A DNA stretch of 64,000 nucleotides from JAJPKK01 sp963824905. Its GTDB lineage: Bacteria; Pseudomonadota; Alphaproteobacteria; Rhizobiales; Xanthobacteraceae. The DNA lies in contig CAWGRH010000003.1 in NCBI GenBank assembly GCA_963824905.1, forward strand, positions 62,001-126,000. The letters are read 5' to 3'. A model generated the notes under the pieces. That model was not told where the DNA came from and did not search any database. It worked only from the letters and a program-made list of their open reading frames with translations. The position numbers and the translations under genes are program-made. Positions 25,775 to 34,744 of this stretch are shown here, piece by piece; position 1 is the stretch's first letter, and every line of letters begins with the position of its first letter.

Positions 25775-26992
25775 ATGGATACGCGCTCCAACACCACCAC
25801 GTCGGAACTCGACTCGCCCTATGCCTGGGCGCGGCTTGCCGCGGCCGTAGCGCTGGGGACCGTCGGCGGCGTCGGCATGTGGTCGATGCCGGTGGTGCTA
25901 CCTGCGGTTCAGACGGAGTTCGCAGTCGCCCGCGGCGATGCCTCGCTGCCGTTCACGCTCTCCATGTTCGGTTTTGCGCTGGGCGGCGTGGTGATGGGGC
26001 GGATGCAGGATCGCCGCGGCATCCTCGCCGTGGTGGCTCTCGGGATCGCGGCGATGACGAGCGGCTACGCTGCGGCTTCCGTGGCGCCGGGCCTGTGGTC
26101 GTTTGCGTGGGCATCGGCGTTGATCGGGTTCGGCACATCCGGCACGTTCGGCCCGCTGATGGCTGATGTGTCGTTCTGGTTCGCCAAGCGGCGCGGAATC
26201 GCCGTCGCCCTGGCGGCTTCGGGCAACTATCTCGCCGGCACGCTGTGGCCGCCCCTCGTGCAGCACTTCACCGCCCGCGACGGCTGGCGCGCGACCTATC
26301 TCGTCATCGGCGTGATCTGCCTCGTCTTGATGGCGGCATTGTCGCTCGCGTTGCGCCGGCCGGTCCCGCGCCCGGCCGAGGTCTCCACGGGCGCATTGCG
26401 ACACCAACGCCTCGATGTCTCGCCCGGCGTGCTGCAGATACTCCTCTGCATCGCCGGCCTCGCCTGCTGCGTCGCCATGGCGATGCCGCAGGTGCACCTC
26501 GTCGCCTATTGCGGCGACCTCGGCTACGGCGTCGCCCGTGGTGCCGAGATGCTCTCCCTGATGCTCGGCTTCGGCATCGCCAGCCGAATTGCATCGGGGT
26601 TCGTCGCCGATCGCATCGGCGGGCCAGCAACGCTCGCGATCGGCTCGGCCGCACAGGGAGTGGCGCTGCTGCTCTATCTCAAGTTCGACGGGCTCGGCTC
26701 GCTCTACGTGATCTCCGCCCTGTTCGGCCTGTTCCAGGGCGGGATCGTGCCGAGCTATGCTTTCATCATCCGCGAATATTTTCCACCCGCCGAGGTCGGC
26801 ACAAGGCTCGGCGTCGTGCTGATGATGACGCTGCTTGGCATGGCGCTTGGCGGCTGGATGTCCGGCGTGATCTTCGACCTAACTGGCTCCTACCATGCCG
26901 CGTTCCTCAATGGCCTCGCCTGGAACCTCGTCAATTTCACCATAGCGGCGTGGCTCCTGATGCGCAGCCGCGCGCGCCCCGCGTTCGCGTGA
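25775..26992 (+). CDS. MFS transporter (oxalate/formate antiporter-like)
   Basis: 405 residues, about twelve hydrophobic helices, major facilitator superfamily. GRMQDRRGILAVVALG is the loop 2-3 motif, FGTSGTFGPLMADVSFWFAK and REYFPPAEVGTRLGVV are typical of the OFA/monocarboxylate subgroup. Long central linker (RRPVPRPAEV) separates the two six-helix halves. Start ATG 25775. Probably imports or exchanges an organic acid for the nearby catabolic genes; substrate unknown. Confidence 0.85.
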   Translation: MDTRSNTTTSELDSPYAWARLAAAVALGTVGGVGMWSMPVVLPAVQTEFAVARGDASLPFTLSMFGFALGGVVMGRMQDRRGILAVVALGIAAMTSGYAAASVAPGLWSFAWASALIGFGTSGTFGPLMADVSFWFAKRRGIAVALAASGNYLAGTLWPPLVQHFTARDGWRATYLVIGVICLVLMAALSLALRRPVPRPAEVSTGALRHQRLDVSPGVLQILLCIAGLACCVAMAMPQVHLVAYCGDLGYGVARGAEMLSLMLGFGIASRIASGFVADRIGGPATLAIGSAAQGVALLLYLKFDGLGSLYVISALFGLFQGGIVPSYAFIIREYFPPAEVGTRLGVVLMMTLLGMALGGWMSGVIFDLTGSYHAAFLNGLAWNLVNFTIAAWLLMRSRARPAFA

Positions 26993-27011
26993 GGGTGGAC
27001 GAATAGCGAGG

Positions 27012-27245
27012 CTACATACCGGCCGCCCGTCTCAGCGCCTCATTGATCCGGTCCTGCCAACCGGGCCCGGATTCCTGGAAGTGCTCAAGCACGTCCTGAT
27101 CTATGCGCAGGGAGACCAGCTCTTTGACGCCTGGAACAGCCGGTTTCTTGGGAGGGGGTTCCGCGGGCTTGATCGTTGCGGTCTTGAACGCCGCTTCGGC
27201 CGCCTGCCGCGAGTCGATCGGTCTTCGTATCCTATCACCAGCCAT
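27012..27245 (-). CDS. BrnA-like (DUF4415) antitoxin without visible partner
   Basis: 77 residues. The C-terminal half VSLRIDQDVLEHFQESGPGW then DRINEALRRAAG is the ribbon-helix-helix DNA-binding module of BrnA antitoxins. In BrnTA modules the RNase toxin BrnT is encoded just upstream in the same operon; here the upstream 115 bases contain no BrnT-like frame. The N-terminal half is Lys/Pro-rich. ATG 27245 follows AAGGTG. It is either an orphan antitoxin or a regulator of another target. Confidence 0.7.
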   Translation of the reverse strand: MAGDRIRRPIDSRQAAEAAFKTATIKPAEPPPKKPAVPGVKELVSLRIDQDVLEHFQESGPGWQDRINEALRRAAGM

Positions 27246-27360
27246 TCGAGCACCTTCATGTCAGGGCACACCAATTCGGAAGCAGTCGCAGGCAAAGCGG
27301 ATGCACGCCCCAGTGCCAAATCCGTGGATAATGATCCGTAGCGGAGGACGGGACCGCAGA

Positions 27361-28557
27361 CTAGCCTCGAAGCGCCGTGCCGCCCTGGTTCCAGCCGCGG
27401 GCGCCCTCGCCGTAAATTTCGTGGCCGCCGGCCGTGACGATCACGGTGTCCTCGAGCTTGATGAAGCCGCGACGCGGGTGCAGCAGCGTCGTTTCGACCG
27501 AAATCACCATGCCTTCTTCGAGCGGCCGGCGGGCGTCGTCGTCGCCATAGGGGACCGGCCCGCTGCTGGTGAGCCGCGGCGCCTCGTGGCTGACAAGGCC
27601 CATGCCATGGGCGAGGAAGTGCAGGTGATTGTGCTGGCGCGAGCGCCGCACCAACGGCTCGGCGGCGGCATAGATCACGCTGCCCATCGCGCCCGGCTTG
27701 ATCGCGGCGAAGGCCGCACGCTGGACCTCCTCGATCTCGGCGAGCAGGTCAACGAGCTCGGCATCAGGCTCGCCGAGCACCGCCATGCGCGCGACGTCGC
27801 CGATATAGCCATGGTAATTGCCGCCGGAATCGAGCGAGAGAACGTCCCCTTCGTTCCACGGCTGGTCCGAGGGCGCACGGTTGTGGCTCGCGCCGGCGGC
27901 GATCAAACAGTATTCGAACGTGAGTCCGCGCCGGGTCTCCTCCAGGCGCAGAGCATCGGCCAGCTGCTGCTTGGTCGTGCCGGGCCCGTACTCCGCAATG
28001 ACCGCACGCATCGAATCGATGACGCAGTCGGAGGCGACCCGCAACTTTGCAAGCTCGTCTGCACTCTTGCGCGCGCGCAGGCGTTCGAGCACGACGATGG
28101 CATCGACGATCTCGCTGTCGGTGAAGGCATTGCGCAGCGCCGTGCCGGCATCGAGCGGCAGGAAGCCCATTTCGACGCCGATGCGACGCGGCCGTGGCCC
28201 GAGCTTGCGGATGTAATCGATTGCCTTCTGCATGGCGTCCACAGAACCTGACGCCGAGGTGTTCGCTTCCGCGACCCAGAACGGCTTGTTCTCCTTCTGG
28301 AAGCCTTCGAGCCGGTGGCCGAAGAACGCCGCCTTGTCCGGCGCGCCCTTCATATAGACGAAGATCGGCAGGTAACGGCTGAGCCCCATCGCATCCATGT
28401 AGTCGAAGAAGAAAGCGCGATGGCCGCCGAGCAGGTATTGCACATTGTGCTTGGAGGTGGCGACAAGCACGTCGATCCCCGCTTCGTCGAGCAGCGTATC
28501 GAGCCGCGCGGTCGAGAACGGAATGTGCGAAGCGAGGGGCTTTGGCTGTGCGGACAT
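27361..28557 (-). CDS. M24-family metallopeptidase (Xaa-Pro aminopeptidase/creatinase type)
   Basis: 398 residues. N-terminal creatinase-like domain, then the pita-bread fold with all metal ligands visible: LSLDSGGNY and HGYIGDVAR (Asp, Asp), HGMGLVSHE (His), ISVETTLL (Glu) and FIKLEDTVIV (Glu). Cleaves X-Pro bonds or, for creatinase-like members, amide bonds of small molecules. ATG 28557 lies eight bases after AGGAG. Divergent from the Fe-S gene at 28738; the 180-base gap probably carries both promoters. Confidence 0.85.
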   Translation of the reverse strand: MSAQPKPLASHIPFSTARLDTLLDEAGIDVLVATSKHNVQYLLGGHRAFFFDYMDAMGLSRYLPIFVYMKGAPDKAAFFGHRLEGFQKENKPFWVAEANTSASGSVDAMQKAIDYIRKLGPRPRRIGVEMGFLPLDAGTALRNAFTDSEIVDAIVVLERLRARKSADELAKLRVASDCVIDSMRAVIAEYGPGTTKQQLADALRLEETRRGLTFEYCLIAAGASHNRAPSDQPWNEGDVLSLDSGGNYHGYIGDVARMAVLGEPDAELVDLLAEIEEVQRAAFAAIKPGAMGSVIYAAAEPLVRRSRQHNHLHFLAHGMGLVSHEAPRLTSSGPVPYGDDDARRPLEEGMVISVETTLLHPRRGFIKLEDTVIVTAGGHEIYGEGARGWNQGGTALRG

Positions 28558-28737
28558 TTTCGGCGCTCCTCTGCCGGAAGGCGATACCATCCGATCCAAC
28601 CTGGATCGTACAGCGACATCATACAGGCAGCCGCCCATTGCCGCACACCGGGCATCGCGGCGCTACCGCGTCGCGGCGTCGCCCCTTGCCGATGAGCGAA
28701 TGGGGTCTACACTGCGGAGCCAGTCCCGGAGCGCGGT

Positions 28738-30045
28738 ATGTCCAACTATTTCGAAGACGCTTTGAGCGGTCGCATCGACGAGATGCTCGATGCCTGCACG
28801 CGCTGCGGCAAGTGCGTCGAGGCCTGCCCGGTGAAGACCCCGGCGGGCGTCGCCGCCGAGCCCGAAGCCGTGATTACCGGCGTGATCGACATCCTGCGCG
28901 GCGGCGACGGCACGGCGGATTCGCGCCGCTGGGCCTCGACCTGCATGCTCACCGGCGATTGCATCAAGGCGTGCGAGGAAGGCGTCAACCCGCGCTTCCT
29001 CCTCGCGATGGCGCGGCTCGCCATGGCGAAAGGCAAGGCGGAGCCGCACGCGCGGCGGCGCGAAGGCGTCGACGGCTTCCGCAAGCTCAATCTCGACGTC
29101 ACCGTGCAATCGCGGATGCAGGTGAACGACGATGTATTGGCGCGGCTCGGCCAGAAGGTCACGGCCGGCAGCGCCGGCGACGCGCCGCCGGACTTCGTGT
29201 TCTACACCGGCTGCAACCTTCTCAAGACACCACACATCGCGCTGCTCGCGCTCGACATCATGGATGCGCTCGGCGTGACCTACAAAGTGATGGGCGGGCC
29301 CACCCATTGCTGCGGCGTGATCCAGCTGCGCACCGGCGACACCGACGTATCGGCCAACATGGCCGCCAACACCATGGGCAAGCTGGCGCAGGCCGGCCAG
29401 GTGCTCTCATGGTGTCCGAGCTGCCACGTGCAGTTCACCGAGGTGATGCTGCCGGCCCATGAGCGCGGCACCGGCAGCAAGCCGTTCGAGATGACGCCGT
29501 TCATGCGGTTTCTCGGGAGCCGGGTCGACGACCTCGAGCCGCTGCTGCGTCATCCCGTGAAGATGCGGGTTGCTCTCCATCGCCATCCCGGCATCCCTGG
29601 AGTGGTGGAAGCGGCGCTCCGCCTGCTCGACGCCGTCCCGGGGGTCGAGGTGGTCGACCTCGGCCTGCCCGCCGTCGGGCTGATGAGCAACGCGCTGCGG
29701 ACCTTGCCCGACTACAAGCGCGATCTGCAGCTCCGCGAGCTCGAGGCGGCCCGCGACGCCGGCGTCGATGCGCTCGTCGCGGTCTACCACGCCGATCACC
29801 GCGAGCTTTGCGCCCATGAACGCGACTGGCCGTTCGTCGTCATCAATCTCCTCGAGGTGATCGGCGCCAGCATGGGCATCGCCTATCCGGACAAGTACAA
29901 GCGGCTCAAGATCCTGCAGGACGTCGACCTCATCGTCGCCGAATGCCGGGATTTGCTCACCCGGCACGGCATCCGCGACGACCTCGCCCGCCAATCGATC
30001 AAGGCGATGCTGGAGGACCAGCCGCTGCCGCTGCAGCGGCCGTAG
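28738..30045 (+). CDS. Fe-S oxidoreductase with HdrC-like and HdrB/CCG domains
   Basis: 435 residues. CTRCGKCVEACP near residue 20 and the CMLTGDCIKAC stretch hold [4Fe-4S] clusters as in HdrC or glycolate oxidase iron-sulfur subunits. Then a CCG domain: YTGCNLLKTPH, GGPTHCCG and SWCPSCH ligate a further cluster; the second CCG repeat is degenerate. Such proteins carry electrons between a flavoenzyme (D-lactate, glycolate or similar oxidation) and quinone. No flavin subunit is adjacent. GTG/ATG choice: ATG 28738. Cytoplasmic or membrane-associated. Confidence 0.8.
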   Translation: MSNYFEDALSGRIDEMLDACTRCGKCVEACPVKTPAGVAAEPEAVITGVIDILRGGDGTADSRRWASTCMLTGDCIKACEEGVNPRFLLAMARLAMAKGKAEPHARRREGVDGFRKLNLDVTVQSRMQVNDDVLARLGQKVTAGSAGDAPPDFVFYTGCNLLKTPHIALLALDIMDALGVTYKVMGGPTHCCGVIQLRTGDTDVSANMAANTMGKLAQAGQVLSWCPSCHVQFTEVMLPAHERGTGSKPFEMTPFMRFLGSRVDDLEPLLRHPVKMRVALHRHPGIPGVVEAALRLLDAVPGVEVVDLGLPAVGLMSNALRTLPDYKRDLQLRELEAARDAGVDALVAVYHADHRELCAHERDWPFVVINLLEVIGASMGIAYPDKYKRLKILQDVDLIVAECRDLLTRHGIRDDLARQSIKAMLEDQPLPLQRP

Positions 30046-30083
30046 ACGCCGCTGGTCACCGGCACCCTGCGAGTCAGCCGTTC

Positions 30084-30199
30084 GGTCTATTAATAGACCA
30101 TTTGAGCTATCATGGTCCGTTAATGGACCAAATATTGACTCTTAGCATTGGATGATCCATAAACGAACCATGTACGATCATACGGTCTGTTTATGGATC
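30084..30199. promoter_or_regulatory. Array of four HipB-type operators upstream of hipBA
   Basis: Four related 16-base palindromes: GGTCTATTAATAGACC (30084-30099, perfect), GGTCCGTTAATGGACC (30114-30129), GATCCATAAACGAACC (30154-30169) and GGTCTGTTTATGGATC (30184-30199). Their starts are 30, 40 and 30 bases apart, so all lie on one face of the helix. The last ends four bases before hipB ATG 30204, where a ribosome site would be. Inference: cooperative HipB binding that shuts off hipBA transcription. The AT-rich centres contrast with the neighbouring GC-rich genes. Confidence 0.75.
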
Positions 30200-30203
30200 A
30201 AAA

Positions 30204-30539
30204 ATGCCGAAGAAAAGTGGCCCCTACTCCCACTACGCCAAAGACGCCGCTGTGCTTTTGGGCCAGCTCATCCGCAAGGCGCGGATCGACCGAAAAATGA
30301 CGGCGGAAGAGCTCGCCGATAGGGCGGGCCTGTCTCGCGGCCTGTTGCGGCGGATCGAGAACGGCGATCTCGGTTGCACGCTCGGCGCCGTGCTCGAGGC
30401 TGCTGCCATCGCTGGCGTTCAACTTTTCGATGCCGATGAGCGGGCGCTTGCGAGTGCCGTCGCATCCAACACGGCCGTGATGACGCTCATCCCGAAGTCT
30501 GTTCGTGCATCTCGCGCAAAGCCCGATGACAACTTCTAA
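30204..30539 (+). CDS. hipB: HipB-type antitoxin (XRE helix-turn-helix)
   Basis: 111 residues. AVLLGQLIRKARIDRKMTAE then DRAGLSRGLLRRIENGDLGC is a canonical XRE helix-turn-helix, with the TLGAVLEAAAIAG helix that follows it in HipB. The C-terminus is Ser/Lys-rich and probably disordered. Binds and neutralises HipA and represses the operon through the four upstream operators. ATG 30204 lies almost directly after operator four and lacks a clear ribosome site, so translation may itself be limited by HipB occupancy. It overlaps hipA by 14 bases. Confidence 0.85.
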   Translation: MPKKSGPYSHYAKDAAVLLGQLIRKARIDRKMTAEELADRAGLSRGLLRRIENGDLGCTLGAVLEAAAIAGVQLFDADERALASAVASNTAVMTLIPKSVRASRAKPDDNF

Positions 30540-31809
30540 AAAACAGCCGACCGAGGCCTTCGTATGGGTCTGGCTGCCGAAGAAGACAAAGCCGGTAGTC
30601 GCCGGCCGCCTGTTCGCTGCGGGTGAACAGCTGCTCTTCAACTACGGGCGAAGCTATCTCGGTCGCAACGACGCGATCTCCCTCTACGAGCCCGAGCTGC
30701 CGCTGCGAGCCGGAGTCCTACCGCTGACGCCGGGACTGACGATGCCGAATTGCCTGCGGGATGCTGCTCCCGACGCCTGGGGGCGCCGCGTCATCATCAA
30801 CCGTGTGTTCGGAGGAAGCGGCAAGGGCGCCGACTCGGCGGAGATCGACGAACTGACCTATCTTTTGGAGTCCGGCTCGGACCGCATCGGCGCCCTGGAC
30901 TTCCAACGCTCGGCCGACACCTACGTGCCGCGCGAGGCTTCGGCTGCATCCCTTGAAGAGCTTCAAGCTGCGACGGCCCTCGTCGAGAAAGGCGTTCCAC
31001 TCACGCCGGAGCTTGCGAGCGCTCTTCTTGATGGGAGCTCGATCGGCGGAGCGCGGCCGAAGACCATGATCACATCCGGCAACAAGAAGCTCATCGCCAA
31101 GTTCTCTTCGCAGAATGACCTCTACAACGTGGTGAAGGCGGAATTCATCGCCACGCGGCTGGCGCAGAAAGCAGGTGTCGCCGCGGCTTCCGTCAGCCTC
31201 GAGGGCGCTGCCGGAAAGGACGTGCTCCTCATTGAGCGCTTTGATCGACAAAGAGCGGACGACGGCTGGCAGCGTCGCGCAATGGTCTCTGCCTTGACGC
31301 TTCTCGAACTCGACGAGCTGATGGCGCGTTATGCAAGCTACGAGGACCTTGCGACGATCATCCGTCACAGATTCGTCTCCCCGAAAGAGTCACTCAGGGA
31401 GCTGTTCGCGAGGATGGTGTTCAACATTCTTTGCGGGAACACGGACGATCATGCGCGCAACCATGCGGCGTTCTGGAACGGCGGCGAGCTGTCACTGACG
31501 CCCGCTTACGACATCTGCCCCCAGGCCAGAACCGGCGGCGAGGCAAGCCAGGCGATGCTGATCATGGGCGAGCAGCGGACGAGCCAAATCGCGCTCTGTC
31601 TCAAGGCAGCTCCCCTCTTCCTGCTCGATGTCGATGGGGCAACCGCGCTGGTCGCGAACCAGGTCAAAGCGATCAAAAGATTTTGGACAGAAGTTTGCGA
31701 TGCTGCCGCACTCCCGGAGGTCGACCGGAATTTCATGTGGCGTCGGCAATTCCTGAACGCTTTCGCCTTCGTCGATGCACCGGCGGCGATCACCGAGCTG
31801 GTCGGCTAA
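30526..31809 (+). CDS. hipA: HipA-type serine/threonine kinase toxin
   Basis: 427 residues, one polypeptide containing the N-terminal Couple_hipA and C-terminal HipA kinase regions. VFGGSGKGADS near residue 94 and SSIGGARPKT at 171-180 form the Gly-rich ATP loops. GNTDDHARNHAAFW at 304-317 carries the catalytic Asp, and LTPAYDICP at 324-332 the metal-binding Asp. In E. coli and relatives HipA phosphorylates glutamyl-tRNA synthetase and induces persistence. Start ATG 30526 inside the hipB end; an earlier GTG at 30505 is possible. Key residues all present, so probably active. Confidence 0.9.
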   Translation: MTTSKKQPTEAFVWVWLPKKTKPVVAGRLFAAGEQLLFNYGRSYLGRNDAISLYEPELPLRAGVLPLTPGLTMPNCLRDAAPDAWGRRVIINRVFGGSGKGADSAEIDELTYLLESGSDRIGALDFQRSADTYVPREASAASLEELQAATALVEKGVPLTPELASALLDGSSIGGARPKTMITSGNKKLIAKFSSQNDLYNVVKAEFIATRLAQKAGVAAASVSLEGAAGKDVLLIERFDRQRADDGWQRRAMVSALTLLELDELMARYASYEDLATIIRHRFVSPKESLRELFARMVFNILCGNTDDHARNHAAFWNGGELSLTPAYDICPQARTGGEASQAMLIMGEQRTSQIALCLKAAPLFLLDVDGATALVANQVKAIKRFWTEVCDAAALPEVDRNFMWRRQFLNAFAFVDAPAAITELVG

Positions 31810-31813
31810 GCCC

Positions 31814-32914
31814 TCAATCACGGATGTCCTGCAGGAACCACTCCGTCGGAAACTCCCGCCCGACGCCGGCAGCTTTCGCCTTGCGATAGACGAGGCCGCC
31901 GACGGCGGAGAACTGCAGGCCCTGATTGCCGAGGTTGTGGTAGAAGGTGATCTGCGCATCGTTCGTGCGCCCCGGCACCTTGCCGGTGACAAGATCGCAG
32001 TAGTCCGGATAGTCGCCGCCGAACCCGCCTTGCATGGTCTTTGCCGGCAACCGTTTCATCTCCTCGGCCGTACCTGCGACGAAGGCCATCGGGCTGTGTC
32101 CGCGTTCGGCCAGGACCCGCTCGGATTCGGGGAGCTTGAGCCCCCCGCTCCCCTGCCTGATCCTCACGTCGCACCGCGCCAGCACCTCGCGGCTGATCTC
32201 CCGCGGGCCGAGCATGGTGACATGCATCCCAGGCTCGAGCCAATCGGCCTCGAAGGTCGGGCTCATGCTGTCCGTGCAGGTCGCGAGGATGTCGACCCCG
32301 CGCACGGCTTCGCGGGCGGTATCGACCGGCTCGACCGGGATGCCGAGCGTCTCGCTCATCTCTTCGGCGAAGCGGTGGCGATTGGCCGTCGTCGGGCTGA
32401 ACACCTTGACGTGGCTGATCGGCCGGACCGCCTGGAAGCCCTCGAGGTAGGTCCGCGCCATGCCGCCGGAGCCGAGGATGCCGACCGTATCCGCATTGGT
32501 GCGGGCAAGGTGCTTCGCGCCGATGCCGGCGCCGCCGCCGACCCGCATGTGCTGAAGCACGCCGTCGTTGATGAAGGCGAGCGGCTCGCCATTGCGCGTG
32601 TTCAGGAGCAGGATGAAGCCGGCATAGGTGCCCGGCTCGACGCAATACTTGCTTTCGCGCCACGCCCCATCCGTGCCGACCGGCCAGGTGACGACGTCGG
32701 ACTTCATGCGGACGGCGAGGATGCCGTCGCTGGTGCCCTCCACCGTGCTCCACCGGTAGTAGCCGTCGTCGCGCTCGCACGGCACGTACATGTCGAGGCG
32801 CGGCCGCTGGATCGCACCGCCCGACGGCACCTGGCGAAACGCATGCTCCTGCGCCTCGATGCATTCGCGCATGGTCAGGAGCTTGGCGACGACGTCGTTG
32901 TGAATGAAGAGCAT
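31814..32914 (-). CDS. Ornithine cyclodeaminase/mu-crystallin family protein
   Basis: 366 residues. NAD-binding Rossmann motif VGILGSGGMARTYLEGF near residue 150, preceded by the substrate region PRLDMYVP and MKSDVV and followed by CTDSMSPTFEADWLEPGMHV. Members convert ornithine to proline or reduce cyclic ketimines; the exact substrate is open. The stop (31814) is only four bases from the hipA stop on the other strand, so the two genes converge. ATG 32914 with AAGGAC upstream. Confidence 0.85.
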   Translation of the reverse strand: MLFIHNDVVAKLLTMRECIEAQEHAFRQVPSGGAIQRPRLDMYVPCERDDGYYRWSTVEGTSDGILAVRMKSDVVTWPVGTDGAWRESKYCVEPGTYAGFILLLNTRNGEPLAFINDGVLQHMRVGGGAGIGAKHLARTNADTVGILGSGGMARTYLEGFQAVRPISHVKVFSPTTANRHRFAEEMSETLGIPVEPVDTAREAVRGVDILATCTDSMSPTFEADWLEPGMHVTMLGPREISREVLARCDVRIRQGSGGLKLPESERVLAERGHSPMAFVAGTAEEMKRLPAKTMQGGFGGDYPDYCDLVTGKVPGRTNDAQITFYHNLGNQGLQFSAVGGLVYRKAKAAGVGREFPTEWFLQDIRD

Positions 32915-33085
32915 TCCATGTCCTTCGCTAAATTGTCGCACCGCGCAGGGTGCAGTGCCGCATGCGCCCCGCGCGGTTGATCGGATGTTGCCGCCCCTCT
33001 ACGTTGCCCGCCTGTGAGAGACCCTTCGTTCCGGCGCGACCGGGTCCGAATTCAAAGCCGATCCAGCACGGGCCCCGAGGAAAGC

Positions 33086-34711
33086 ATGGAACATCGCACC
33101 TATTCAGACCTGCACGCGCACATCGCCGCCCTGGAGAAGAACGGTCTGCTGCTTCGCGTCAAGCGCCCGATCAACAAGGACACGGAGATGCACGCGCTGG
33201 TGCGCTGGCAATTCCGCGGCGGCATCCCGGAGGACCAGCGCAAGGGCTTCCTGTTCGAGAACGTCACCGACAGCACCGGGCGCCGCTATGACATGCCGGT
33301 GGCGGTCGGTATCCTCGCCTCCAACAAGGAAATCTACAGCATCGGCATCGGCTGCAAGGTCGAGGACATCAAGAAGAACTGGGACCGCGCCGAGCAGCAG
33401 CAGATCGAGCCGGTGCTCGTCCACAATCCGGCGTGCCAGGAGATCGTCGTCGAGGGGGACGCCCTCAACGAGCCGGGCAAGGGCGTCGACGGACTGCCGA
33501 TCCCCATCTCGACGCCCGGATTCGACAACGCGCCCTACGCGTCGTGCTCGATGTTCATCTCCAAGGACCCCGACACCGGCCGCCAGAACATCGGCAACTA
33601 CCGGGCGATGGTCAAAAGTCCGACACGCCTGGGCATGAACCCGGAGATCGAGCTCAACCAGGGCATCCACGAGCACTGGCTCAAATACAAGGCGCGCGGC
33701 GAGCGGATGCCGGTGGCGCTGATGCTCGGCGCCCCGCCGGCTATCGTTTTTTCGTCGGTCCACAAGCTGCCGAAGCATCTGGACGAGCTTGCGGTCGCCG
33801 GCGGCCTCGTCGGCGCACCGATCCGCGTGTGCAAGGCGAAGACCGTCGATCTCCTGGTCCCGGCGGAGGCCGAGATCGTCATCGAAGGCTATCTCGACAC
33901 CGAGTGGCTCGAGCCCGAAGGCAGCTTCGGGGAATCGCACGGCTACATGAACCTCAAGGAATACAACGCGTTCATGGACGTCACCGCGATCACGCGGCGC
34001 ACGGATGCGGTGCTCGTCTCGATCATCAGCCAGGTGACGCCGAGCGAGTCGAGCCTGATCAAGCGCGTCGCCTACGAGCCGGCGTTCCTCCATCATCTGC
34101 AGCATCATCTCAACATCAGCGGCGTCACCCGCGTGTTCATGCACGAGCCGCTCACCAATCTGCGCAAGCTGATCGTGCTTCAGCTCAAGGCCGATACGCT
34201 GGACGCCGAGGTGTGGCGCGCGCTCTACGGCGCCTCGGCGTTCTCCTCGGCGGTCGGCAAGATGATCATCGCGGTCAACGAGGACATCGAGCCCGAGAAT
34301 CTCGACATGCTGTTCTGGGCGATGTCCTACCGCATGCGGCCGCACCAGGATTTGCGCATCCTCGATCACAAGGACATGGGGCACGGCCCGCGCACCGGTG
34401 CCGACGACAATCACTACGAGGCGACCAACTCGGCGATGCTGATCAACGCCATGATCAAGCGGCCCTACCCGCCGATCTCGCTGCCGGCAAAGGAGTACAT
34501 GGAGAAGGCCAAGCTGATCTGGGAGGAGCTCGGCCTGCCGCCGCTGCGTCCGGAGATGCCGTGGTATGGCTATTCGCTCGGCCAGTGGCCGGAAGAATTC
34601 GCGGCGGAGGCCGAACGGGCGACGCGTAGCGAATACTGGACGACCGGTGAGGTGATCAAGCAGCGCCGGCGCAACGACAAGCGGATGAACGATCCGTTCC
34701 TGTCGCTCTGA
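33086..34711 (+). CDS. UbiD-family prenylated-FMN decarboxylase
   Basis: 541 residues. YASCSMFISKDPDTGRQNIG near residue 152 and NYRAMVKSPTRLG form the prFMN/metal site; EGSFGESHGYM carries the catalytic acidic residue typical of UbiD enzymes. These enzymes remove or add carboxyl groups on aromatic or unsaturated acids; the strain of UbiD found in catabolic clusters acts on phthalate, gallate or similar substrates. Start ATG 33086. UbiX, which makes the cofactor, is not adjacent. It sits divergent from the ornithine cyclodeaminase-like gene and upstream of a TctC receptor. Confidence 0.85.
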   Translation: MEHRTYSDLHAHIAALEKNGLLLRVKRPINKDTEMHALVRWQFRGGIPEDQRKGFLFENVTDSTGRRYDMPVAVGILASNKEIYSIGIGCKVEDIKKNWDRAEQQQIEPVLVHNPACQEIVVEGDALNEPGKGVDGLPIPISTPGFDNAPYASCSMFISKDPDTGRQNIGNYRAMVKSPTRLGMNPEIELNQGIHEHWLKYKARGERMPVALMLGAPPAIVFSSVHKLPKHLDELAVAGGLVGAPIRVCKAKTVDLLVPAEAEIVIEGYLDTEWLEPEGSFGESHGYMNLKEYNAFMDVTAITRRTDAVLVSIISQVTPSESSLIKRVAYEPAFLHHLQHHLNISGVTRVFMHEPLTNLRKLIVLQLKADTLDAEVWRALYGASAFSSAVGKMIIAVNEDIEPENLDMLFWAMSYRMRPHQDLRILDHKDMGHGPRTGADDNHYEATNSAMLINAMIKRPYPPISLPAKEYMEKAKLIWEELGLPPLRPEMPWYGYSLGQWPEEFAAEAERATRSEYWTTGEVIKQRRRNDKRMNDPFLSL

Positions 34712-34744
34712 GCCCGCCGCATCGAAGGCGGCGTCGTGCCGCCT

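Noticed and set aside
27246..27360. Candidate BrnT upstream of the BrnA-like gene
   Set aside because: The best frame (KVLEWLVIGYEDRSTRG) lacks the BrnT core and catalytic residues.
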